Assembly: GCA_000969725.1 (NCBI GenBank)
Contig: JXSR01S034464.1
Direction: 5' to 3' (one strand)
Length of the DNA: 22,667 bases
Origin: Ophiothrix spiculata
Lineage: Eukaryota; Echinodermata; Ophiuroidea; Amphilepidida; Ophiotrichidae
Positions 1-10,100 of this stretch are shown one piece after another. The notes below the pieces were generated by a model that worked only from the letters and a program-made list of their open reading frames with translations, was not told the DNA's origin and did not search any database. Both the position numbers and the translations under genes were made by a program. The stretch's first letter is position 1. The number at the start of each line of letters is the position of its first letter.

Positions 1-908
1 TCATGAGTACTGTGTGAATTGTCAAATTGTGTGAAAAACGATCAATATGAGAAAAATCACAAACGGGTCTATTCAAAAACCAAATAAGTAAATCATTTCG
101 ATAACAAAATCTGCGTTTCAAAATGTTGATGTTTGGACTTACTGAAGTTGTCTTCTTCTTGCGTCTCAAGGAATCAGACGGCTAAGAAACGACTTTTTCT
201 GTCAGAGTCTGTCAGAGAATAATGATTAATTATAATTAATAGTATGCTGAAATAAGAAAAAGCAATCAGTGAAAGAGTACAAGAATAAGTGGTGAAACGG
301 GTCAAACTAAAGTAAAATAGCATCTTGAGAGGGTTAGAAATTGATCAGTCGGGTGTGTCATTACCAAGAATCTACCTATAGCTACACTTCTTGAATTAAA
401 TACCCAAAAGTATAAGAGAAATTCAGTTTGCAATGATTTTGATTAATAAAGCTCTTTTCATTTTGACAACTAATAGAATAGTCGCACTACATGTAAAACA
501 TTGGATTATTTACACTAGACCCGTGAAGGAACTCATAAGCCTATCTGGAAAATATATCATCCAATAACAAAGAGTGATCCTTCAATTTTAGGTGTCAGAG
601 TTCGAAAGAAAATGAGACGCAACCTGCTAAGTTACATAGAAATTTAACTCTTTAAAATGAGAAATTAAAAGCAATCTAAAAAGCAAAATTTTATATTTTA
701 AATATTATAAGTTTTTCAGTGAAAAAAGACCCCGATATGGGCTTTTTTTTGTATATTTTCATTAAAAAAAAAAAACTTGTTCGAGAAAATTAAAAACAAT
801 CTATTTATGAAAGGGAATACAACCAATTTTAAATATGCGGTCTATAGATCACTCAAGCACTTGGAACCTTTTTCTTAAGCATGTCAAGGCCTTTATCTCC
901 TCATGAGA
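1..908. other. Intergenic AT-rich DNA, no gene seen
   Basis: No open frame of convincing length or codon character, and no recognisable RNA gene or splice-supported exon, is visible on either strand. The stretch contains simple A/T runs, for example near 745-775. I see no terminal inverted repeats here. Confidence 0.6.
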
Positions 909-1175
909 GGAACGTGACCGAGCGGTTAGAGCACGGGACTTGCAGAGGTTGTGGATTCGAGCCCCGGTGGCGGCACTATCGGTTGGACCATGTCTCCTTG
1001 TTCCCTTGAGCAAGAAACTAATAGTCTAATTGTCCTGTGGTTCGGAAGTCACGTAAAGCCGTCTGTCCCCTGTGCGAATGCTCCTTCTTGGGGTGCTGCA
1101 TACAGTGTATACCTGCTTAGTCCTGCATGTTTAACATCATATCGTTTCGGAAATTTACAATACTCTTCCTGAGTC
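909..1175 (+). repeat. tRNA-derived SINE-like element
   Basis: The head resembles a tRNA gene with pol III internal promoters. An A-box-like segment (GACCGAGCGGTTAGAGCA, 916-933) is followed by a B-box-like GGATTCGAGCC (953-963). The boxes are closer together than in most functional tRNAs, and the acceptor ends do not pair, so this is a retroposon head rather than a tRNA gene. The body that follows (about 983-1175) is GC-richer than its surroundings. It contains a CCCTTGAGCAAGAAACT stretch and a GTAAAGCCGTCTGTCCC stretch, which resemble bodies of tRNA-derived SINEs in aquatic animals. That resemblance is from memory and unchecked. The open frame across it is incidental. The right boundary is approximate. 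Confidence 0.6.
916..963 (+). promoter_or_regulatory. Internal pol III promoter (A and B boxes) of the SINE head
   Basis: A-box-like sequence at 916-933 and B-box-like GGATTCGAGCC at 953-963 match the expected order and orientation for RNA polymerase III. They are separated by only about 19 bases. Activity today is unknown. Confidence 0.45.
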
Positions 1176-1941
1176 ATTTGTTTTATAGGATTCACCACCG
1201 TTAAACTATTAAGGTTTCAGTGACCATAATGCATAACGAAATCCCAGGTACCGCTTTATTTATGAATGGTTGAGTGTTTGCATTTCCCCGCTTTGTTTCT
1301 TTATTTTCTGTACATATCCGGAATACTATTCTTTAATCATTTTTGGGAACACAATTTATATAAAAAAATGAATCGAAAAAACAACAAACAAACAAACAGG
1401 ATAGACTTAAACGGAATTTGGTACAATTTGGGATAACTGGGTATATTTTACAAAAGTTCTTAGGATTATCCCTTGAGCAACTCAACTTTAATTTTACTGG
1501 TTTTACCTTTGTTTTATATAGCTATAATCAATGACATGAAATGGCCCATGATTTAAAGAACATTAATTCCACAAAGTTTATGATGCAACAAGAAAATCCT
1601 TTATTTGTCATTCAATTATTTCTCCCGGATTCACACATTTTAAGCTAAACTAAGATTTTCCTTTCTTAACAAATTGTTGTGCAAATTACAACACAATTTT
1701 TTCAATCTAAATTTCAAATTACAGACATGTTAAGATCATTTGGAAAAGGAACAACATTCAATAAATCTTTCATACCTAAGACATGATTCCATGTTTAACT
1801 ACCCATCTTTAAATGAACACAGCGCGATATTCACCGCAAATATAATAATGGCCTTTATATGCCCAGCGTATAACATTCATTACAAACTGGGATGACAATG
1901 GTTGTTTGCATTGTTGAATCGAAGGCGATCGGTGGGTGCAT
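1176..1941. other. Intergenic AT-rich DNA, no gene seen
   Basis: Only short open frames with no recognisable domain, no RNA gene and no clear inverted-repeat element were found. The minus-strand open frame over 1855-2151 is a product of the G-rich tandem repeat that follows and is not a gene. Confidence 0.55.
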
Positions 1942-2037
1942 GGGATGTTTGGGGTTGTGTTTGTGAGAGGGGTGTGTCGTTGTGTGTCGTTGCGTGGGGT
2001 GTTTGGGGTTGTGTTTGTGAGATGGGTGTGTCGTTAG
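1942..2037. repeat. G-rich tandem repeat, 54-bp period, about 1.8 copies
   Basis: GTTTGGGGTTGTGTTTGTGA occurs at 1947 and again at 2001, followed in both copies by GGGTGTGTCGTT. This gives a 54-bp period with a truncated second copy. The + strand is markedly G/T-rich. The repeat gives open frames on both strands (His/Pro/Thr-rich on the minus strand) that are not genes. Confidence 0.8.
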
Positions 2038-3065
2038 GTCCTTTAACTCGTTACACAAATGACAATTCTTCCCTTTTTTGCACAGATATTTAGCTGACGT
2101 TACAATTTTGGAAGAAACTGGCTCCAAAACATTTGAGCTATTTTGGGTCAAAAAATCGATTTGCTAGCAAAAAATGGCCACCAGAAAACAATAGTTTCAT
2201 TATAATGACTTAAAAAACACATAAAATACATAATGTTCAAACCTTTTATTGAGAAATTGTTGCTAAAGCTATAGCAAATGCTTTTGGTTTGAAAGAAGTT
2301 CATGTTGACCTTCCAGGTTAAAAATAGCTGCTAAAATAGCTTATTTTTATTCAAATTTACCAAAACAGCCTTTAAAATGCCTAATATCATAAATAACTCA
2401 CAGAACATAACATTAAGGATTGTAACAAGATCAATTTTAAAAAATGACCGCCAGACTGCGTTTTTATGCGTAAAAAAGGTTTGAAGCTAACAAATCATTA
2501 AAATATTTGCAAAAAGGTTGCAAAATTTGTTTTTGTGTTACAAGAGAAACGTTTGTAACAGAATAAAGTTAATGTTTGAATGTTTGTCCATAATGCAAAA
2601 ATGAGTTAAGGCGACTTTTAAAACAGGATTGGAAACACCACAAAGTCAAAATAATTAATGATTAAGTTTTAAAACAGTTTCAATACTCATTTTAGTCTCT
2701 TTTTGAAGTTTTATTTTAGTCAAAATTCACATTTTGACAGCCGTTTTGGACCTCATTATAGCACCATTTTGAATTTAAAACATATAAACACCATAATTTA
2801 ATGAACAATGTTCTTGTGTAGCCCTCACAACCATTTGCATTAATCAGTTTGTGAAAAGTCAGTGTGTTTTGAGGCTGTTTTAAATCGATTTAGCCAACGT
2901 TTGCGCATTTCAAATTTGTTACAAAAACTGAATTAGCGACAAATTTCTGTATTACCCTTTTGACCATTTTTTCATCGATTACCTTAATCACTTCGTGCAT
3001 TTAATATTGCCTCAAATTTAGCCGAATAACGTAACAAAAAGTCATCTTTCTAAAATGTGAATATC
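2038..3065. other. Intergenic AT-rich DNA, no gene seen
   Basis: AT-rich sequence with many short related words around CCATTTT/AAAATGG and CAAAATT, which suggests old dispersed-repeat material. No coding frame, RNA gene or defined element ends could be recognised. Confidence 0.5.
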
Positions 3066-3260
3066 TACACTGTGAAAAACCGTGTTTAGCGAGGAAACAC
3101 ATTTTTGCCTCCACTTTGTAAACGTGTTTTGATATTAAACATCATAGTGTCATTTCGCCAAACATTGATGTTTGATTTCTAAACACCAGTGTACACTAAA
3201 CACTTCCTTGTCTAAACATGTCTTTGCCTTCAATTTCTAAACACACCTTTTACAGTGTGT
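3066..3260. mobile_element. Small MITE with TAAACA-type internal motifs
   Basis: The left end TACACTGTGAAAAACCGTGT and the reverse complement of the right end, ACACACTGTAAAAGGTGTGT, form an imperfect terminal inverted repeat. The left end abuts TA. About nine copies of TAAACA/TGTTTA or close variants lie inside in both orientations. At about 195 bp there is no room for a transposase, so the element is non-autonomous. The TA and CACTGT ends suggest mobilisation by a Tc1/mariner-type enzyme (inference). Confidence 0.7.
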
Positions 3261-4964
3261 CATGTCCTTACAAAATCATTAAGTTATGTATATGGTGGCA
3301 TTTCATGAGGTGGGTCAAAAATGTGTTACATGGTCAAAATGATCAAAAAAACAATTGTTTGATATTATGTTGATATTATTGATCTCTTTCAATTCAAGTA
3401 ACTTTTTTAGCCAAATATCACTTTTGTTTTGGCAAAATGGACTAATTAAGGTTAATAACTCCATAGACCGCAATGCAAACTGTAATTTTCAAATGTGTTT
3501 TACTCAAAATTGCCCTTTTTTACTAAAACAAGTCGTAAATTGGAATGATTAATGGAAAACAGTTCATTTTTGCAAGAGGTGTTTTAAACACTTTAATAGT
3601 TACTGTGATGCATTAAACTTGAAACAGACCCCTTAGGGTCTTGGTGTTAATGACCTTCAATTAATTAGAGGCGGGCTATACAAGGAGAGAAAATGGCACA
3701 TTTCAAATCATTCTGTCTTAACTCTTATTTGATGCAACTTGATCCCCTGAACATTTTGACACCAAATTTGTCAAAATCGGACAAAAAATGAGTAAGTTCT
3801 GCCCAAAAAACTGATTTGAGAGGGGAGGGGATCTGAAGAAGGTCTAAAAATGATAAATTTGCCAATTACTGTAATTATATACCAAATTTTAGCCATGTTG
3901 GTGACTATCTGTATGTATTTGAGGTCACAAAATACATTTGTGAATGTTCCAGCAGTGTCAAACCTTCCAAAATGGCGATATTGTCTCAATTTGGGTATCT
4001 ACCGCATCCGCACCCCTGTACTGCCAAGTCCAAACCATTGTCTCTCTTATATTATGTAACCCATGAAGGCCAAATTACTGCCACAGATACCAGAAAGTGT
4101 AAGCTTTCAAATGAGACATTAAACAAGTCAATAGGCCAAGGAATAGTGAATTCACATCAAATTAATTTCAAAAAGCCACGAAAAAATGTAACAACACCAC
4201 CTTTTTAGCATACCCACATCATGACATTCCATCATATGCATACGTGATACGTAACCTATTTGAAAGGCGCACTGCTTATTTACTTTCCAGGTAAGATATA
4301 TCAATTGCTGCGTCCAATGAAAACACGACTAAGATAACTTACTACATTTTGCATTGTGTCTAGCACACACAGACAAGAACTGTTTCAACACTTAAGTGAA
4401 TATGTGCAATAAAGCGTTTCAAATGTTTCCAGTCAGAGTATGAAAAGTTACAGGAACTTTTATTGTGAAAATAAGGTTTATTCCCCAATTTCACACATCC
4501 GATTTTGTTTAGATTTTTAACAAAAGAATAGATTCCATAGGATGTCGCAGGCAAACAAAAAGTAAAAGAAAACCTGCGATTAAAACGGAATTGAATTTAT
4601 TGAGAAACAGGGCTTTAATTTGTTCCAAATCCATTTGGAATCCTCTTGAGACATGGAGAATTTGTCCTGACTTTTAATCGACTGCTAAAAGGATATACTT
4701 TGGGCATGGATACTTTGGGCAAAAGTCTATTCATGGTCAAAGTTTGATCCATGAAGAGTCAAGTTTTACGATTGAAATCTGTGAAATGATCAAGGATAAC
4801 CTCAGTTCAACTTCTGGAACATTTTATGAGATATTGACTTCAAATTACCATTTCACCTTGATCATGTTGATTTGACCCAACACGCATGGGCTAAGTTAGG
4901 TTTAGGGTTTTGAGTTCATGGGTTATGGTAATGGCCTTAAAATGACCTCCGATCGATGACCTCA
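3261..4964. other. Intergenic DNA, no gene seen
   Basis: There are several short open frames (for example in 3850-4210) but no domain, coding-like composition or convincing splice borders. Phrases such as CAAAATTTGTCAAAATCGG suggest an old repeat family, but I cannot define its ends. Confidence 0.5.
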
Positions 4965-5036
4965 GGTTAACCTTTTGACAATTTATGAGGTTTTAACCTT
5001 TTGACAATTTATGAGGTTTAACCTCAAATTACCTTT
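4965..5036. repeat. 27-bp tandem repeat, two copies plus a partial third
   Basis: AACCTTTTGACAATTTATGA starts near 4969 and recurs 27 bases later. A degraded third piece (TACCTTTTGAC) follows. This is a short local duplication with no coding or regulatory reading that I can support. Confidence 0.8.
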
Positions 5037-5645
5037 TGACTTTAAATACTTTGATCATACCTAGCTCTATCACCAAATTTTATTTACAGTACGGCAAAAT
5101 TTATAGCAAATTGACCATATTACATTTAAGTCGCAGCATCCCAAAGTTACGATCTAACTATACAATATTATTCATGGCAAATTATCAATGTACTGTATAC
5201 TTGGTGATTTCTATTATTATTCATGAGTCTTGAGAATATTGTTATAATCACATATTAGAAAATATAAACCCAAAAGGCAAATAATGTTGAATACCGAGGA
5301 AGAAATATGTTGAACACATATAACAATTGACTTTTTTGAAAATTCGTGCAATACCGTATTTCGTATAATTTTGCGATACAACTTTTTCATCACAATACCC
5401 ACACAATTGATAGGAAATTTCATCGGAAAATCTCCGTTCACGAGAATTATATATTTATGCCGATAGCTTATTTTAGAAAATCTGAACATCTTTATTGAAG
5501 TTCCGTTTCTTGCATATGACGTGGAAAAAAAAACTGATGCAGGGGTATGATATTGTAGGTCCTATTTTGTCTTCTTTGCGTTTGTTTACATCGTTTTTGT
5601 AATGCCACGAACAAGTTACCAAAATAACACGTGTAATCAGTATGC
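5037..5645. other. Intergenic AT-rich DNA, no gene seen
   Basis: No recognisable coding region on either strand. The open frames at 5036-5233 (+) and 5217-5489 (-) have no domain, and their amino-acid composition reflects AT-rich DNA. Confidence 0.5.
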
Positions 5646-5712
5646 ATCAACCTTTCGTAGCTCAGAGTTAAAGCGCGAAGAAATGCGAAGATCGTAGGTT
5701 CAAACCCTTTTA
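5646..5712 (+). repeat. tRNA-like relic (possible SINE head)
   Basis: TCGTAGCTCAGAGTTAAAGCG resembles a tRNA D-arm/A-box, and GGTTCAAACCC (about 5696-5706) is a good B-box/T-arm match, at roughly normal tRNA spacing. The 5' and 3' ends do not pair into an acceptor stem, and the anticodon arm is not convincing. A decayed tRNA-derived retroposon or tRNA pseudogene is the best reading. Confidence 0.5.
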
Positions 5713-6106
5713 ACAATTAAGTTTTACCGCAACTTATTGCTGTAATCGTTGAATGGTAATCAGTTTGGGTTTAGCGATTCTTGACACCCTTCAACAGAAA
5801 TAATTATATCATCAAATAATCTGTTTAAAATACCTGTATATTTTTTAGTATTGTAACGTGCTGATTTCTAATATCCTTGGTCCTGATAATTGTCACATGG
5901 TGCGTTGGGTTTGGATCTCACGGTTCACGATCACACTTTATGACAAATAATGAAACCAAAACTAAGAAGATCGTAACAAAATATTCAAAATATTTAAAAG
6001 TTAACATCGAAATTATTTACTTAATTTCTTCAAATTTATTCACTTTTAGATAATATTATATAAAATGTTATTTTAAATATCTGCCAGTAATGCATAAGAA
6101 ATATAT
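5713..6106. other. Intergenic AT-rich DNA, no gene seen
   Basis: No coding frame, RNA gene or repeat boundary recognised. The sequence becomes very AT-rich towards the MITE that starts at 6107. Confidence 0.5.
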
Positions 6107-6356
6107 GATGGCTCACCCCGAAAGGGGGGACTTTGAAGTGAAGATGATATCAATTTTGATTTTATCATTTCATCTGTTAGAGCATTTTCTAAGCTTTAAA
6201 ATGACACCTTACTTGTTGAAATTGATCGAGGCGATGAAATATTATAATAGAAAATCTGCTGGAAATATTAACTGTTCTCTTTATATTTTGCTGCCTGTTT
6301 TCATAGTTTCTCGATAAGTGTTCTGTCGCAAAGTCCCCCTTTTCGGGTGAGTCATC
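6107..6356 (+). mobile_element. MITE family 1, copy A
   Basis: Terminal inverted repeats start GATGGCTCACCCCGAAAGGG and end with the complement GGGTGAGTCATC, with a subterminal GGGGGACTTTG on each side. A second copy in the opposite orientation lies at 11106-11340 and matches along most of its length. Shared internal words include GATATCAATTTTGATTTT and GAAAATCTGCTGGAAAT. At 250 bp it is non-autonomous, and the open frames crossing it are not genes. The target-site duplication is unclear because both flanks are TATA-rich. Confidence 0.85.
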
Positions 6357-7080
6357 ACATATATTTAAATATCCCAATAAGTTTTAAAAAACGTAGAATA
6401 TTTGAATCGTGGGAACATATTAAAAGCCGAGAATGCTCAAGCTTAATATTTCATCATGTTTCAAATTACCATTAATGTTTAGACAAAATTATACGGCTTA
6501 TTCGTCATTATGAGCAAAACATGAAATAATTGTAAGAATGAGAAATGTGCATACATGTATCATGGAGTGCGCATATACCGTGCGTGACATTCGTGTCAAG
6601 GGACACGATACAGGTCTATACACATAGTATACAGATCTCCCATATAATGTGGCGTAAACTGATTTGATGTTTCATGATTGCTTCAAGATCTTAGCAAAGA
6701 ATGTCATATTGCAAAAGTCAAACGATATCCTGTGATGACCATCTAACCATGACATTGAAGTCATTGTACTTTTTCCGCTTCATTATCTTAACTAATGAAT
6801 AATAAATAAATGTTGGTGTTTAAAAAAAAAATAAGGACGGATGACCAGATTTGAGCACCTAAATGATACAATTTTTTGCATGCTATAATCGTCTACATCG
6901 TGCTAAATCGATCGAATGACGATGCTTCTAAAAAGTGACTGTGGTCTGGACAATACACATAAAAGAGCAAGGATGAGGGACGAAAATGAACACTCGTCAT
7001 TTCAGCTTGGAAGCAAAGGAGTTTGTTTGTTCTGTAGATTTTGCAGAATTATTCCATTTATCTTAGGAATACAGATTGAC
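6357..7080. other. Upstream region of the IL-17-like gene; 5' UTR and promoter expected here
   Basis: No convincing TATA box or other core promoter can be pinned down. An open frame starting at ATG 6916 runs in the same frame into the proposed start at 7081. It would add 55 residues (Lys/Arg- and Cys-containing) ahead of the signal peptide. I treat 6916-7080 as 5' UTR, or intron plus UTR, because a secreted cytokine should begin with the hydrophobic leader that starts at 7081. Confidence 0.4.
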
Positions 7081-7101
7081 ATGTCACCTCTACCTATTAT
7101 A
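7081..7101 (+). CDS. IL-17-like gene, coding exon 1 (start of signal peptide)
   Basis: ATG at 7081 encodes M-S-P-L-P-I-I, followed directly by a strong donor, GTAAGT, at 7102. There is a purine (G) at -3 relative to the ATG. Joined in phase 0 to exon 2 it completes a classical signal peptide with a hydrophobic core IIALVLLTII. The exon continues upstream as 5' UTR of unknown extent. In-frame ATGs at 6916, 6922 and 6973 are possible alternative starts but would bury the leader. Confidence 0.75.
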
Positions 7102-10100
7102 GTAAGTGAGATTTTCAATTGAACACTTCAGCTGAATCCAGGTTCCTTTTAGACAAATCTACTCTAACGACTGTCAATTGTTTTTCAAAATACACTTGTT
7201 CTCCATTTCTACTTTAAATCGTCTGTTTGAATTTAAAGTTTTATTATGAATAATATTGGTCACTATGGTAGTCTTAATCAGCAACAAGTGGTACTTTGTT
7301 TCACGGAATATGAAATATGTTTTGTCTGAATATAAAATTCGCCAACACAAAAAACTCACTGTGTTGTATATGCTTGCGAGGAATTAAAACGTTCAGTTCA
7401 ATCAGACATCCATTTAGTTGTGACAACAGCTCATACTATCTATGTAAAATACGTGGAAACCGGGCACATTAGGAATGGGAAACCTTTGTTTTTACTTGCT
7501 ATTTTTTGTTTGGATATGGAGGTTTTAAAATTATTATCAACCCCTTCATCGATATATTGAGAACGTGTTAAGGCAATTGAAGTCGTTCGGAAGCTTTTAT
7601 TAAAAAATATATTTTATCAAACTAGTGAGGATCATAAATGAGAAGAATTTCATGTTATATGTCATTTCTGAAACTATTTATTTACGAGCAAATTATGTAC
7701 TTTTATTATTGTAAAACAATACATTTATATATTTGTTAATATCAATAGGCGTTGGTGTTGCTCACCATTATTCACCCATCATCCGCTAATCCCATCTATG
7801 AGCACGATGTTCGTCCTATCCGGAGTCCTGTCCTCCAAGAGTGTCCATTTGTTGGTTCAACGTCCTTGCAGATTGCCCTCAATATAACACAGGTGAGTGA
7901 TAAGATTTTGTTATTTGTTATGATCAATTTTCATAAGATTTTCTGCTAAAACTACAGTATAATTCAGATGATATACTAGTATATAATAATTTATGATGGA
8001 GCAGTCAAAAGGTCTAACAGATCTTTTGGAAAAATTGTAAATTACAATGACAGTGGAAGTGAGCAGTTTGATTTTCTACTACCCTAACTGAATCCTCCAG
8101 TAAAAGTGGTATACATTCTAAAATGCTCATGTTAACTGAGCAACACATTGAAAAATCTTGATATACCAAAAATGAGCAAGCATTAATTTTTTTTTTGATT
8201 GTCCAAATATTTCTCTTCGGAATATACCGGTACACAGCAAAAAATAATTGCTCAACGTAGAGTAAAAATTTAATCAACACGGTATTCGTTTTTTGAGTAA
8301 TTTCTAATCGATGTTGCTAGATTAAAGGATTACTCTCCTGTTGATTAAATTGTTTAATCTTTTAAAAGAGTAAATATTTTAATCTTAAAGGTTGAGGAAA
8401 AATTACTCCATGGTAGACTAGTTCCCTTTTTACTCCCGTGTTGATTAAAATGTCAAACTTAATCGATTATTGATTAAATGAAAGGCATGGAGATGGATGC
8501 ATTGTTAGATCTTTATTCATGGGGACTACCTGAACTTATTTCTATATTCAATGGTGAATGTGATTATTAATTTTAGTTTTAACGTGCTGAACCATCAAGT
8601 TTTATTATTCACTGATTTGCACCCCCGGAATTACACTGCTTATTGGTCTTCTTGGCCTGTCACATTTTACAAGCCAAGCATGGACTATGTATCCCTTAAA
8701 TAAATCCTGTGGCTCAGAACAAAGATCCTCTGCTCAGAAGGTGCAGAAAAAGATGAGCCACGAAGTCTAAACAAACTATATGTCAATTACAGTATATTGT
8801 ACAGCAGTCGCTGGCTTCGTAGATCGTCAATGCTTGATGTATGTGAATCGAAGCCCATTAAGCTTATCGTATTATATTTGCTGGAGTGGACAATGCTTTT
8901 AATGGTTCAGCATTTACCAAAATTAATAATTACATTTACCTTTGAATATAGAAATAAGTCCAGGTAGTCTCCATAGATGTGACAATACGGCAATGTCTCT
9001 ATATCTGCAGGGCTCGAAGGGGTCCATTATGCGTTGTGATCACGTCCAGTTTGATCACGTCGTTGTTCGCAGTAAATTTTAATCTGTGAACCAGAACGTT
9101 TTGCTCCGAATTACGAGTAAAAGTACGGAACATGTACCAAACGATTAACAAATATAGCGTTTTTCCACTGTTCAGCCGAAATTTACAGTTACTCTGACGG
9201 TGATTAACAAGAAAACACGTAATTTGCTCTTCAAAGATTAAAATAGTTAGTCTTTTTTTAATCAAAACATGTTAATCGCTAACTTTTAGTCTTCATTTTT
9301 TGCTGTGTATGGTCTTGTAGCTTTCGATTCAGTAAAAACTAAAACCGCTGAAACTAATCATAAGCAGGGCAGGGTCTAATTGGTGGTGTAGATCCTATAG
9401 AACTTTGTTTTGCTGAGAGCGTATTATTTTCGGTTGTCTTGACGATAATGGACTACTGACTTAATGTACTCTCGAAGTAAAGCAAAAGGTAAAGTCACAT
9501 AAAGTAACAACTATAACTGAGCATAGAGTTCATTTATCTGTTAATGTTATTTTGCAGAGTGTAGATTTTTAAATGTTAATAACTTTATTTTTAAATGATA
9601 ATAACTTTAAAACAAAGATTTGTATTAGAACTCTAAATAAATGTATTGATAGAAGAGACTTGTATAATTATTTTTGTACCAAAGATAATGCTATCAGTAA
9701 CCTTCTAAGAGAGCAACAAGGTCTGAAAGTTCAAAGTGGTTGAGCCACTATATCATCCAGTGTTGACACTTTTTTGTCACTTCACAATGACGAAATGACC
9801 CCACATACAGCTAAACAGTTCAGAATAGCTTTAACAATTAACTTTTTCGTGAAGAAATTTTTAACTTTTTCGTCAAGACAAACCAACCTTGGCCCTTTCA
9901 CTTTCATGATTTAAGTCCAGTCGATTACTTTTTGGTTTATCTTAAGGACAGTACATCTCAGCATCCTGGACTATTCCTGACCTGAAACAGAACATTGCCA
10001 ATGAGAACACTTGCACAAACGTCCATAACTTTGTCGCTATCAAAGAATGTTGAAATCTGCAAGAAGGACATCTAGAACATATTTTGAAATACTAGGACGC

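Noticed and set aside
951-1172. 73-residue plus-strand open frame
   Set aside because: It lies wholly in the body of the tRNA-derived SINE-like element and shares no known protein family.
1855-2151. 98-residue minus-strand open frame rich in His, Pro and Thr
   Set aside because: It is the translation of the G-rich 54-bp tandem repeat; no start context, domain or splice support.
5217-5489. 90-residue minus-strand open frame
   Set aside because: Ile/Lys/Asn-rich composition typical of AT-rich noncoding DNA; no family resemblance.
5646-5712. Functional tRNA gene
   Set aside because: The B box is good, but the ends do not pair and the anticodon arm is poor.
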